From: WHSW01 sp963769945
GTDB lineage: Bacteria > Actinomycetota > Thermoleophilia > Solirubrobacterales > 70-9
NCBI GenBank assembly: GCA_963769945.1
Contig: CAVYOA010000004.1
Coordinates: 124,001 to 188,000, forward strand
Length of the DNA: 64,000 nt
Direction: 5' to 3'
Below the pieces are notes generated by a model. That model worked only from the letters and a program-made list of their open reading frames with translations. It was not told the origin of the DNA and ran no database searches. The position numbers and the translations under genes are program-made. Below are positions 26,883-36,337 of this stretch, in pieces; the stretch's first letter is position 1; each line of letters opens with the position of its first letter.

Positions 26883-29800
26883 GGCGGCTGGTCGTTGTCT
26901 GCGGCGCGGTGCGCGCTGCTGTCGTCGGCGACGCCGGCGTTCGCCGAGTTCCCGTTCGCGCCCCAAGGCAACGATCCCGACGACTACACGGATCTCTACG
27001 TCACCGACGAGGAGCCCGAACGACGTCGGCGACGCGACGCCGATCCGCCCCGCCGACAACGGCGGCGGCGAGTACTGGAAGTACTCGGCCTCACCGGAGC
27101 CAATCGGCCAGAACGCGATCAACGACAACCGCCCGACCGAGCTCGGCGGCGTCCGCGGCGCCTCGCTGTTCGACTTCGACGAGTCGCTCGACTGGGCCTG
27201 GCAGGTGACCACCGGCCGTCCCGACGTGACGATCGCGATGCTCGACTCCGGGATCAAGTGGAACGACGCCGGCGCGATGAACGACCTGCGCTTCAAGACC
27301 CGGATCAACCGCGGCGAGGCGCCCGTGCCGCTGCACCGACCGCGCCAACGCGGACGCGCTCGTCGCCGGCGAGGACTGCGCCAGCTACGCCGACGCCTAC
27401 GACGCCAACGGCGACGGCGTCTTCAACCTGCGCGACTACGCCTGCGACTCGCGCGTCAACGTCACCGACCCGCGGCGCGTCGGGCCGGCCGGGATGCTGA
27501 CGCCGCAGGACGTCCTGATCGCCTTCTCCAGCGGCTCGCCGGACGATCGCCGGCGGCGGACGACGACGGCAACGGCTACGTCGACGACATGGTCGGCTGG
27601 GACTTCCTCGACGACGACAACGACCCCTTCGACGACGTCCACTACGGCCACGGCACCGGCGAGGCCGAGGGCTCGAGCGGCGAGGCCGACAACGGCTCGC
27701 ACGCTCGGCTCCTGCCCGAACTGCATGGTGATCCACATGCGGGTCGGCGACAGCTTCATCGCCGACGTCAACCGCTTCGCCGCGGCGGTCATCTACGCGG
27801 TCGACAACGGCGTCCTCGTCGTCCAGTCGGCGCTCGGCACGCTCAACAACTCGAGCCTCGCCCGCGACGCGGTCGACTACGCCTACGACCACGGCGTCGA
27901 CCGTCGTCGTCTCCGCCGCCGACGAGGCCGCCCAGCACAACAACCAGCCCTACCTGCCGAAGACGATCCTCGTCAACTCGGTCACCCGACGCGACCTCGA
28001 CGACGGCGCGCCCGAGGCGACCAGTCCTACCTCGCCTTCAACGGCTGCACCAACTTCAACGCCAAGATCACGCTCGCGATCCCGTCGACGAGCTGCTCCT
28101 CCGACGCGGTCGGCGTCGGCTCCGGCCTCGCCGGGATCGTCGATCAGCGCCGCGCTCAACGCGCACGAGCAGGGCGCGCTGGACGCCGCATCCCGACCTG
28201 CGTGCGGGCGGTCGACGGTCCGATCCGGCACCCCGGCCTCGACCCGTGCGTGATCACGCCGAACGAGGTCCGCCAGCTGATGGCCTCGGGACCGATCGAC
28301 GGCGCAGGCGATGCCCGACGACGTCAACTTCGCCTCGCCGGCCGGCGGCCCGGAGCCCTCGTGCACGCCGGCGCCGCTGCCCGGCTGCACCCATCCCTAC
28401 GGGGCGCCCGGAACCGCAACGGCGCCGTCCAGTCGCGCGGTCGACGCCAACCGCGCCGCCGCTGCCGGGGCCGATCACCGCCCTGCGCAGCTATCCGGCG
28501 CGCGCGGCCACGACCAGTTCTACGGCTACGGCCGCGTCAACATCAACCGCAGCGTCCGCGCCCTGCTCGCCGAGCCCGACCCCGGCGCGACGTTCGAGTC
28601 GCGAGATCCCGCCCGAGGCCGAGATCGCGCTCGCCGACGTGGAACGAGCAGCTCGACCCCGGCGCAGGCGACGTTCGACGTCACCGGCGAGGTCTGGGCG
28701 CGCGGGCTCCGCCTACACCTGCCAGGTGCTGGTCGCGCCCGGCCACTACCCCGAACAACGACTTGGCGCCGGACGGGCGACTTCGCGCCGGTCGACGCCG
28801 GCGGCGGTGCCTGCGACGGGATCGACCGCACTCGCCGCTGCTCGACGGCAAGCTCGCCGAGATCGACGTCGCCGCGCTCGAGGCGCAGTTCCCGCCGGCG
28901 ACCGAACTTCACCGGCCCCGAGCCGGTGCCGACGCCGGCCAACGGCAACGGCCGGCCGAACTCCGAGACGCCGCGGCTTCGTCGTCAAGGTCGTCGTCAC
29001 CCGCCCCGGCGCGGCGGCCACGCCGACGATGACCGGCGAGGACCAGCGCGCCGCCTACCTGCACCGCGACCAGGACATGCTCGCCGACTTCCCGCGCGCG
29101 ATCGGGCTCGGCGGGGCGACCGCCAGGTACGGAATCCCGACCGGCGACGTCGAGTCCTCGCCCGCGTTCGCCGACCTCGACGGCGACAACCGCAACGAGC
29201 TCATCTTCGCCGGCTCCGACGGCTTCGTGCACGCGATGCGCCCGGACGGCACCGAGCTGCCCGGCTGGCCGGTGCGCGGCGACGTGCCCGGCTTCGTCGC
29301 CGGCCACACCGCGACGCGCGCGCCTATCGACGAGCGGCGAGGTCTCGACCGAACCTCGGCGGCGCGATGCTCTCCTCGGTCGCGGTCGGCGACGCCGAAC
29401 CGCGACGGCGTCCCCGAGGTCTACGTCGCCGACCTCGAGGGCAAGCTCTACGGCTGGAACGCCGAGGGCGAGCGGATCTTCACCGAGGAGACGAACATCG
29501 CCTTCTCCGGCAAGCCGCTGGCGCCGTTCGAGAACGTCCGCTACGAGCCGCGGCCCGGAGTCGCAGTTCCGCCGCACCCAGCACGGCTTCATCGCCTCGC
29601 CGGTGCTCGCCGACCTCGACGCAACGACGGCGGCGGCTCGAGATCGTCGCCGCGGCGATGGACCGCCACGTCTACGCCTGGAATGCCGAGGACTCCAACC
29701 CGACGCGCCCGGCGGCGCGAGCCAGGTCGACGGCTTCCCGATGCTGGTCGTCGATCCGGCCAAGGTCGCCTCGGTCGACGCCGACCACGCACGCGATCAC

Positions 29801-31673
29801 CTTCACGCCCGACGCCGGCTCGGACCAGCAGGGCGCGATCATCGACACCCCGGCCGTCGGCGACCTCGACGACGACGACACGACCGGCGAGAACGAGACG
29901 CCCGAGATCGTCGTCGGCACCAACGAGGAGTACGACGAGCCGCTCAACGCCGCCAACGTCACCACCGCGACGCTTCCCGCCGATCGGCGCAGAGCGGGCT
30001 TGATCGAGCCCCGGCAACTCGCGGCTCTACGCGCTCGACGGCGACCGGCGACACCGACGGCGACCCGCTGCTCGACGGCGACGACCCTGCGGCCCGGCTG
30101 GCCGTTCGCGGCTCGGCATCGTCACTCACCGGCCTGCTGCCGGTCGTCGGCGAGGGGGTCACCGGCAACCCGGTCATCGGCCCGGTCGACCTGCCCGCTC
30201 GGGCGACGACGCCGGCCCCAACATCGGCGCCGTCGCCAACAACGGCCCCGCCTACATCCTCAACGCGGACGCGCAGCTCCTGCTACGGCGACGGACCGTC
30301 GGCGCCGACAACGCGCTCGCAGTCCGACTTCTCGGCGAGCCCGCCCAGGTCGACCACCCGGTGCTGCCGGCCGTCGGCCACCCGGCCTTCGGCGCCCTCG
30401 GCGCCGACGGCGAGCTCTCGCTTCCTCGACGCCGGCGGCCGGGCTGATCCGCGCGCGCTCGACCTGGCCCTGCCCGAGTACCAGCCGACCGGCCAGGACT
30501 TCCTCGCCGGTCTGGAACACCGGCCACCGGCCAGTTCCGGCCCGGCTTCCCGGCGACCGTCAACGACCTCCAGTTCCTCACCGGCCCCTCGGTCGCCGAC
30601 ATCGACGGCGCTGCCGGGCGAGGAGATCGTCGAGGGCACCGCGAGCAAGGACCTGGTCGCGTCTCAACGCCGCCGGGCTGCCGGTCGACCCGACGCGCTG
30701 GCCGAAGGTGACGACCGACTGGACCGTCGCCAACGCCGCTGATCGGCACGCTTCGGCACGCTCGACACCGACGCCGGCGCGCGCAAGGTCGTGGTCGCGG
30801 CGACCCGCTCGGGCTACCTCAACGCCTACGCGACCGAGCGCGCCGGCCTGCTCGCCCTCGTCCTGGCCGCGCTTTCACCACGACAACGCCAACTCCGGCG
30901 ACTACAGCCGCGACGCGGTGCTGCCCGGGCGCCCGTTCGACGCCACGGTCGCCGGCTCGACGCTGCGCTTCACGGCGCCCGGCGACGACCTGCTCTGCGG
31001 CACGGCCGACCGACTACGAGATCGTGACCTCGGACGCAGCCGATCGACGAGTCGAACTTCGACGCCGCCGACGCCGCTCGCCGGGCGCGCCGGCGCCCGG
31101 CAGCCGGCCGGCGACGCGCGCAGTCCTACGCGATCCCGGCCGCGCGCGCAGCGCTACGTCGCGTCCGCGCCGTCGACGAGCAGGGCAACGTCGGCCGGCC
31201 GGCCGTCGTCGACCTCGGCGCTGGGCCTCCGCCGGGCGCCGGCGACGACGGCGGACCGGACGGCGGCGGCGGCGGCGTCGAGTCGGCGGCGACGGCGGTG
31301 GCTCCGACCAGTCGGCCCGGCGGCGCCTGCGCGAACGCGATCGCCGGCACCCCGGCCGACGACAAGCTCAACGGCACCGACGGCGCCGACCGCATCCGCG
31401 GCCACGGCGGCAACGACCGGCTCAACGGCGCGCGGCGGCGACGACTGCGTCTCGGGCCAGGGCGGCGCCGACCGTCTCTCCGGCGGCTCGGGCGCCGACC
31501 AGCTCAAGGGCGGCCGCGGCAAGGACCGGCTCGCGCGGCGGCGCGGGCGACGACACGATCCGCGCCCGCCGCGGCGCCCGCGACCGGATCAACTGCGGCC
31601 CGGCGACGACATCGTCGTTCGTCGAGCGCAAGCGCGACCGCGTCGCGCAGACTGCGAGAGTCGCTCGCGTTAG
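26879..31673 (+). pseudogene. Secreted subtilisin-like protease with VCBS/FG-GAP and RTX-like repeats (copy 2), many indels
   Basis: A tandem partner of copy 1, conceptual length about 1,560 residues. GTG start, signal peptide ending PAFA, then VTIAMLDSGIKWN (Asp) at about 27.24 kb, HYGHGTGEAEG (His) at about 27.65 kb and DAVGVGSGLAGIVISAAL (Ser) at about 28.12 kb. Beta domains and FG-GAP repeats follow (AFADLDGDNRNELIFAGSDG, VAVGDANRDGVPEVYVADLEG) and a beta-roll C-terminus ending DCESRSR before the TAG at 31671-31673. It is interrupted by frequent single-base insertions. The first bases overlap the copy 1 stop (GTGA), so the pair form an operon. The catalytic Ser site is non-canonical compared with GTSMAAP. 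Confidence 0.75.
31330..31620 (+). repeat. RTX-like Gly/Asp repeat region of subtilase copy 2
   Basis: Repeats such as GTDGADRIRGHGGNDRLNGG and GGSGADQLKGGRGKDRL form a beta-roll resembling hemolysin-type calcium-binding nonapeptides. They match the copy 1 repeats closely, so the two genes share this end by duplication. Confidence 0.75.
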
Positions 31674-32671
31674 CGCCGCCCGTCAGCCAGGCGACCGGGT
31701 TCTCGACCATCATCGTCCGCTCCTGCTCGTCGGTCAGCCCGGCCTCGCGCAGCTCGGGCAGCACCTGCTCGGGGACGATCTTGATGTTCCAGTCCTTCGA
31801 CCATCCCGGCGCCGAGCATCTGCTCGATCGGCTCGGCGCGGGAACCAGTCGATCGTCGCGCACGAGTCGGCCGAGAGGAAGATGCGCTCGGCGTAGCCGC
31901 GCTCGAGCAGCGCGAGCGCGGTCGCCTGGCGCTGCTCGAACGGCAGGTACATCTCGAGCCCGTAGCGGTCGAGGCCCGATGAAGACGCCGGTCTCGAGCA
32001 CGCGCTCGATGTAGTCGAGGTCGTCGGTGTCGCCGCAGTGCGCGATCTGGACCTGCGCGGGATCGACGCCCTCCTCCGCGAAGATCTCGATCTGGCGCGG
32101 GCCGGTCTCGCTCGCCGGGCCGCGAGTGGGCCATGATCGGCGCTGCCCGTGCGCACGCTGGCGCGGGCCGCCGCGCGGTGGACCTTCTCGACGTTCTCGG
32201 TCACCCCGGGCTCGTCGGCGGCGCACTTGATGAACGCGGCCTTGATCTCGGTGCCCTGGATGCCCTGCTCGATGTCGTGCGACGAAGAGCTCGGCGATCT
32301 GGTCGGCGTCGCGCTGACGAAGAACGTCGGCAGGTGGTCGTAGGTGTAGATGCCGGTGCAGGGGACGACCTGCAGCCCGGTCTGGCCTCGGAGACGCGGC
32401 GCATGAAGCTCGACGTCGCGGCCGAGGAACATCGCGCTCGGATCGCAGATCGAGTCGATCCCGAGGGCGACGGCGCTGTTCGCGGCTTCGAGAGCTACGT
32501 CCTCGTCCTCGCCTGGTCCGACCGCGTACGGCGGGTCCTCCTTCGACGGTGCCGACGTGTGGGCCACTGATCGTGCACGGCCTCGTCGCGCGTACGCAGG
32601 TGCTCGTGGATCAGCGTCGTCCCGAGCTCGCCCGCGTCGATCGCTCCGGTGACGGTCTCGATCGTCGCCAT
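31670..32671 (-). pseudogene. Phosphotriesterase-family amidohydrolase, many indels
   Basis: Read from the ATG at 32671: MATIETVTGAI, then TLIHEHLRTRDEA (metal-binding HxH). In other frames follow GIDSICDPSAMFLGRDVE, GLQVVPCTGIYTYDHLPTF, EIKAAFIKCAADEPGVTEN (the carboxylated Lys), APIMAHS, QVQIAHCGDTDDLDYIERV (His), FIGLDRYGLEMYLPFEQR and FLSADSCATIDW. This is the PTE/Php family of metal-dependent hydrolases, lactonases or esterases in known members. The corrected length of about 330 residues is normal. The frame changes repeatedly between 31.7 and 32.6 kb, as in the subtilases. Its TAA at 31670-31672 overlaps the subtilase stop. Confidence 0.75.
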
Positions 32672-32701
32672 CGGCGCGGACTATATGTGTTGCGAGTGCT
32701 T

Positions 32702-32788
32702 CTAGAGCAGGCGGATCGAGGCGATCACCATCGACGCCAGCAGGCAGGCGATCAGGATCACCATCATCACTTTCCAGCTCGTCGGCAT
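32702..32788 (-). CDS. 28-residue single-pass membrane peptide
   Basis: MPTSWKVMMV then a hydrophobic helix (ILIACLLASMVIASI) and a short RLL tail. AAGGAAG lies about 7 bases before the ATG, a good site. It lies just upstream of the phosphotriesterase gene on the same strand, 30 bases from its start. It could be a small membrane protein, or the translated leader of that gene. No homologue can be named. Confidence 0.45.
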   Translation of the reverse strand: MPTSWKVMMVILIACLLASMVIASIRLL

Positions 32789-32866
32789 CGTCTTTGCTTC
32801 CTTAGGCGTGGGGGGTCGGGGGCGATAGTACGTCTCGGCGGCGCTCGGGCTCGCGATACTGCGCGC

Positions 32867-33331
32867 ATGACCAGCGATCAAGACTTTGCCGATGTCCAGT
32901 TCATGCGCGTCGCGCTCGCCGAGGCGCAGCGCGCCGGCGCCGACGGCGATGTCCCGATCGGCGCGGTGGTCGCCCGCGGCGACGAGCTGATCGCGGCCGG
33001 TCGCAACGAACGCGAGCTCCGCCGCGATCCCACCGCCCACGCGGAGATCGTCGCCCTGCAGGCGGCTGCGGCCAGCCTCGGCGGCTGGCGGATCCCGGAC
33101 TCGACTTTGTATGTGACGCTCGAGCCCTGCGCGATGTGCGCCGGCGCGATCGTCCTCGCGCGAGTGCCGCGCGTTGTCTACGCCGCGGCCGATCCGAAAG
33201 CGGGTGCCGCCGGCAGCGTCCTCGACGTGCTCGGCGAGCCCAAGCTCAACCACCGCCCCGAGGTCGTTGCGGGAGTGATGGCCGCAGAGGCATCTGAGCT
33301 CCTGCGCGCGTTCTTCGCCGAGCGCCGCTGA
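32867..33331 (+). CDS. tadA: tRNA-specific adenosine deaminase TadA
   Basis: A 154-residue enzyme from the ATG at 32867. It shows the deaminase zinc motif: HAEIVALQAAA (HAE) and LEPCAMCAGAIVLARV (PCxxC), and the loop FMRVALAEAQRAGADGDVP at the start. It converts A34 to inosine in tRNA-Arg(ACG). A tRNA gene follows on the same strand. The alternative of a guanine or cytosine deaminase is less likely given DVPIGAVVARG and the C-terminal helix. Confidence 0.93.
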   Translation: MTSDQDFADVQFMRVALAEAQRAGADGDVPIGAVVARGDELIAAGRNERELRRDPTAHAEIVALQAAAASLGGWRIPDSTLYVTLEPCAMCAGAIVLARVPRVVYAAADPKAGAAGSVLDVLGEPKLNHRPEVVAGVMAAEASELLRAFFAERR

Positions 33332-33360
33332 TCGCGGCAACCGGGGTATCTTCCGGCTAG

Positions 33361-33449
33361 GGACAGGTGACCGAGTGGCTTAAGGTGCGCGACTGGAAAT
33401 CGTGTGGGCGGTGAAAGCTGCCTCGTGGGTTCGAATCCCACCCTGTCCG
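33361..33449 (+). tRNA. tRNA-Ser (anticodon GGA)
   Basis: Acceptor stem GGACAGG pairs with CCTGTCC at 33442-33448 and the discriminator is G. The anticodon loop reads CTGGAAA with anticodon GGA. A long variable arm (TGGGCGGTGAAAGCTGCC) and T-loop GTTCGAATC make it a class II Ser tRNA. The 3' CCA is not encoded. It ends one base before the trpB2 stop on the other strand. Confidence 0.95.
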
Positions 33450-34817
33450 TCAGGCCGGTACGGGCACATCGGGCAAGCGTTCGAGAGCATCCTGCATCTC
33501 TGACTCGCTGAACTCGAGATCTGTGAGCTTGCCGTTGAGGTGGGCGTCGTAGGCCGACATGTCGAAGTGGCCGTGGCCGCAGAGGTTGACCAAGATGACT
33601 CGTTCGTCGCCTGCCTGCTTTGCCTGCTCGGCTTCGTCGAAGGCGGCGCGTAGCGCGTGTGACGGCTCGGGAGCCGGAATGATCCCCTCGGTGCGGGCGA
33701 ACGTCAGTGCGGCGTCGAAGGCAGCGGTCTGGTGGACCGCGGTCGCTTCGATTACTCCCTCCTTGACCAGCCCGCAGACCATCGGGGAATCGCCGTGGTA
33801 GCGCAAGCCGCCGGCGTGGACGGGCGGCGGCACGAAGTCGTGGCCTAGCGTGTACATCGGCATCAGCGGCGTCAGCCCGACGGTGTCGCCGAAGTCATAG
33901 CGGTAGACCCCGCGGGTCAGCGTCGGGCAGGCGGCCGGCTCGGCCGCGACGAAGCGCGTCTTCTTGCCCGCGCGCAGGTTCTCGCGAATGAAGGGAAAGG
34001 CAACGCCGGCGAAGTTCGAGCCGCCGCCGACACAACCGACGACGACATCCGGGTACTCGCCTGCCATCTCGAGCTGCGCGATCGCCTCCTGGCCGATCAC
34101 CGTCTGATGCAGGCAGACGTGGTTGAGGACCGAGCCGAGTGAGTAGTTCGTGTCGTCGTTCTGAGCCGCGATCTCGACCGCTTCGGAGATCGCGATGCCG
34201 AGGCTGCCGGAGGTGTGCTCGGCCTGCGAGCGCCCGGCCTCGGTCTCATCCGAAGGGCTGCGAGTGACGCTCGCGCCCCAGGTCTCGATCATCGAACGGC
34301 GAAACGGCTTCTGGTCGTAGGAGACGCCGACCATGAACACACGGCATTCGAGGCCGAACATGCTGCAGGCGAAGGCCAGCGCCGCACCCCATTGACCGGC
34401 GCCAGTCTCGGTCGAGAGCTTCGCAATCCCAGCCTCGCGGTTGTAGTAGGCCTGGGGGACAGCGGTGTTGGTCTTATGCGAGCCCGCCGGCGAAACGCCC
34501 TCGTACTTGTAGTAGATGTGCGCTGGCGTATCGAGCGCCCGCTCGAGACGCCGGGCGCGCAGCAGCGGCGTCGGTCGCCACAGCTTGTAGACGTCGCGAA
34601 CCTCGTCGGGAATCTCGATCTCGGGCTCGGCCGAGACCTCCTGCTCGATCAAGGCCATCGGAAAGATCGGCGTCAGATCTTCGGGGCCGAGCGGCTCCTT
34701 CGTGCCTGGATGCAGCGGCGGCAGCGGCTCACCTGGGAGGTCCGGCAGCAGATTCGTCCAGTGCGTCGGGATCTGCGATTCGGGCAGGATGAACTTCGTT
34801 TCCTCGCTGGCGCTCAA
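33450..34817 (-). CDS. trpB2: TrpB2-type tryptophan synthase beta subunit
   Basis: A 455-residue PLP enzyme, longer than TrpB1 by an N-terminal extension and insertions typical of the TrpB2 group. It shows RPTPLLRARRLE, PLP-binding Lys in SPAGSHKTNTAVP, TETGAGQWGAALAFA, VVGCVGGGSNFAGVAFPF (phosphate-binding loop), EPSHALRAAF and VNLCGHGHFD. It joins indole and serine to make tryptophan. TrpB2 proteins often lack a TrpA partner and may salvage indole or use phosphoserine. No other trp gene is in the window. Flanked by two Ser tRNA genes. Confidence 0.92.
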   Translation of the reverse strand: MSASEETKFILPESQIPTHWTNLLPDLPGEPLPPLHPGTKEPLGPEDLTPIFPMALIEQEVSAEPEIEIPDEVRDVYKLWRPTPLLRARRLERALDTPAHIYYKYEGVSPAGSHKTNTAVPQAYYNREAGIAKLSTETGAGQWGAALAFACSMFGLECRVFMVGVSYDQKPFRRSMIETWGASVTRSPSDETEAGRSQAEHTSGSLGIAISEAVEIAAQNDDTNYSLGSVLNHVCLHQTVIGQEAIAQLEMAGEYPDVVVGCVGGGSNFAGVAFPFIRENLRAGKKTRFVAAEPAACPTLTRGVYRYDFGDTVGLTPLMPMYTLGHDFVPPPVHAGGLRYHGDSPMVCGLVKEGVIEATAVHQTAAFDAALTFARTEGIIPAPEPSHALRAAFDEAEQAKQAGDERVILVNLCGHGHFDMSAYDAHLNGKLTDLEFSESEMQDALERLPDVPVPA

Positions 34818-34969
34818 CGCGGCTCCTCTCTCGGTGGTGGGCGGCGATTGTATGCCCGCCGCCGAGGACGGGTTTCCTCGAGCGAATGAAGCATTGACGC
34901 CACCCTGGCGTGGTCAATGCTTCACGCGTCGCCGCCGGCTCGCCTCGCTAGCCTTGGCGCCCGTCACCT

Positions 34970-35060
34970 GGAGGGGTGGCAGAGCGGTTGAATGCGGCGG
35001 TCTCGAAAACCGTTATAGGCGTTTTCTCGTCTATCGAGGGTTCGAATCCCTCCCCCTCCG
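34970..35060 (+). tRNA. tRNA-Ser (anticodon CGA)
   Basis: Acceptor GGAGGGG pairs with CCCCTCC at 35053-35059, discriminator G. The anticodon arm is GCGGT-CTCGAAA-ACCGT with CGA. The long variable arm includes a GGCGTTTTCTCGTC hairpin and the T-loop is GTTCGAATC. No encoded CCA. It is the second serine tRNA within 1.7 kb. Confidence 0.95.
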
Positions 35061-35144
35061 TTAGCGAGTAGGAAGCGCCTGGAATGCCGACAGCGGCTCG
35101 CGTTGTTGACACCGCTGCGGCGCAGCGATTAGAAAGTAGGCCGC

Positions 35145-35744
35145 ATGTCCGCAGCCGTTCTCTACATGTCAATGTCGCTCGACGGTTTCATCGCCGGGCC
35201 GAATGAGCGACCGGATAACGGGCTCGGCGACGGCGGCGACCGCCTGCACGAATGGTTCCTCACCGATGCCGACGCCGGCCACAAGGAAGCGGCCGGCCGC
35301 CTGGGCGGCGTCAACGGCCAGGTCGTCGACGAGTTCATGGCCACCGGGGCGGTTGTTGCCGGCCGTGGGACCTTTGAGCCGGCGGGCGGCTGGGGCGGCG
35401 ATCACCACGACGGCGTGCCGATCTTCATCCTCAGCCGCCACGAGCCCGGGATCGATATACGGCAGTGGCCGCTGGTCACCTACGTGTCCGACGTGGAAAC
35501 CGCGATCACCGGGGCGAAGCAGGCCGCGGGCGACAAGAACGTCCTCGTCCACGGCGCTGCAACTGCGCAGCTCGCACTCGCTGCCGGCCTACTGGACGAG
35601 CTCGAGATCAGTCTCATCCCGGTGCTCTTCGGCCAAGGGCGCCGTTTGTTCGAGGGCCTCGCTCCCGAGCAGATCGAGCTCGAGCGCACTCGGGTCCTCG
35701 AGGGGGATGGCGTGACCCACCTGCACTACCGAGTCCGGCGATAA
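35145..35744 (+). CDS. Dihydrofolate-reductase-fold protein (RibD C-terminal type)
   Basis: A 199-residue cytoplasmic protein. YMSMSLDGFIAGPNERPDN is the start motif of the RibD_C/DHFR-like family. Further on are GAVVAGRGTFE, VPIFILSR, NVLVHGAATAQLALAAGLLDELEISLIPVLFG and RLF. It probably reduces an unidentified substrate with NAD(P)H. A second paralogue follows 20 bases later, so they look like a duplicated pair. Real folate function is unlikely because key residues for folate differ. Confidence 0.88.
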   Translation: MSAAVLYMSMSLDGFIAGPNERPDNGLGDGGDRLHEWFLTDADAGHKEAAGRLGGVNGQVVDEFMATGAVVAGRGTFEPAGGWGGDHHDGVPIFILSRHEPGIDIRQWPLVTYVSDVETAITGAKQAAGDKNVLVHGAATAQLALAAGLLDELEISLIPVLFGQGRRLFEGLAPEQIELERTRVLEGDGVTHLHYRVRR

Positions 35745-35764
35745 GCGCCCCTAGACTCGGCGCG

Positions 35765-36337
35765 GTGAGCGAGCAGCTGACGCAGTACTACACCGCGACG
35801 AGCCTCGACGGCTTCATCGCCGACCCCGAGCACTCGCTCGAGTGGCTGTTCATTCGCGAGCAAGAGAAAAACGGGCCGTTGAACTACGACGACTTCATCG
35901 CCGACGTTGGGGCGATGGCGATGGGGTCGACCACGTACGAATGGATCCTCGATCACGAGTTCGCGGGCAAGGATGTGGCGGAGTGGAAGTGGCCCTACGA
36001 GATCCCCGGCTGGGTCTTCACCCAGCGCGAGCTACCCGTGGTCCCGGCTGCACCGATCGAGTTCACCAGCGCGGAGGTCGCGACCGTTCACGCGCAGATG
36101 GCGAGTGCGGCCGGCGAGCGCAACGTGTGGATCGTCGGCGGGGGAGACCTGGCCGGTCAGTTTGCCGACGCGGGTCTGCTTGATCAGGTCATCGTCTACA
36201 TCGCGCCAGTGACGCTGGGCGGGGGCGCACCGCTGTTGCCGCGCCGGATCGAGCTGCGACTGGACGAGCTCGGTCGCAACGTCGACTTCGCCTGCGCCAA
36301 GTACACCGTGGTGGGTCCGAGCGAAGTCGATGACTGA
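35765..36337 (+). CDS. Dihydrofolate-reductase-fold protein (second paralogue)
   Basis: A 190-residue protein from a GTG at 35765. Motifs: YYTATSLDGFIADPEHSLEW, AMAMGSTTYEWIL, GWVFTQRELPVV, RNVWIVGGGDLAGQFADAGLLDQVIVYIAPVTLGGG. Same RibD_C family as the gene before it, but the sequences are only distantly alike, so duplication is old. Likely a flavin- or NAD(P)H-dependent reductase of an unknown substrate. The last 8 bases overlap the start of the lipoprotein gene at 36330. Confidence 0.86.
   Translation: MSEQLTQYYTATSLDGFIADPEHSLEWLFIREQEKNGPLNYDDFIADVGAMAMGSTTYEWILDHEFAGKDVAEWKWPYEIPGWVFTQRELPVVPAAPIEFTSAEVATVHAQMASAAGERNVWIVGGGDLAGQFADAGLLDQVIVYIAPVTLGGGAPLLPRRIELRLDELGRNVDFACAKYTVVGPSEVDD

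Noticed and set aside
22676..28310. Programmed ribosomal frameshifting in the subtilase genes
   Set aside because: There are far too many shifts, no shared slippery heptamer or downstream pseudoknot, and similar single indels hit unrelated genes elsewhere in the window.
22256..31673. Dozens of long overlapping open frames such as 28311-31673 (+, 1120 residues) as separate genes
   Set aside because: They are fragments and off-frame readings of two indel-broken subtilases. Arg/Pro-rich parts are out-of-frame GC-rich sequence, and recognisable segments jump between frames at single-base steps.
33350..35100. A genomic island anchored at the serine tRNA genes
   Set aside because: No integrase, direct repeats of tRNA ends or composition change were found; the genes between are housekeeping-like.
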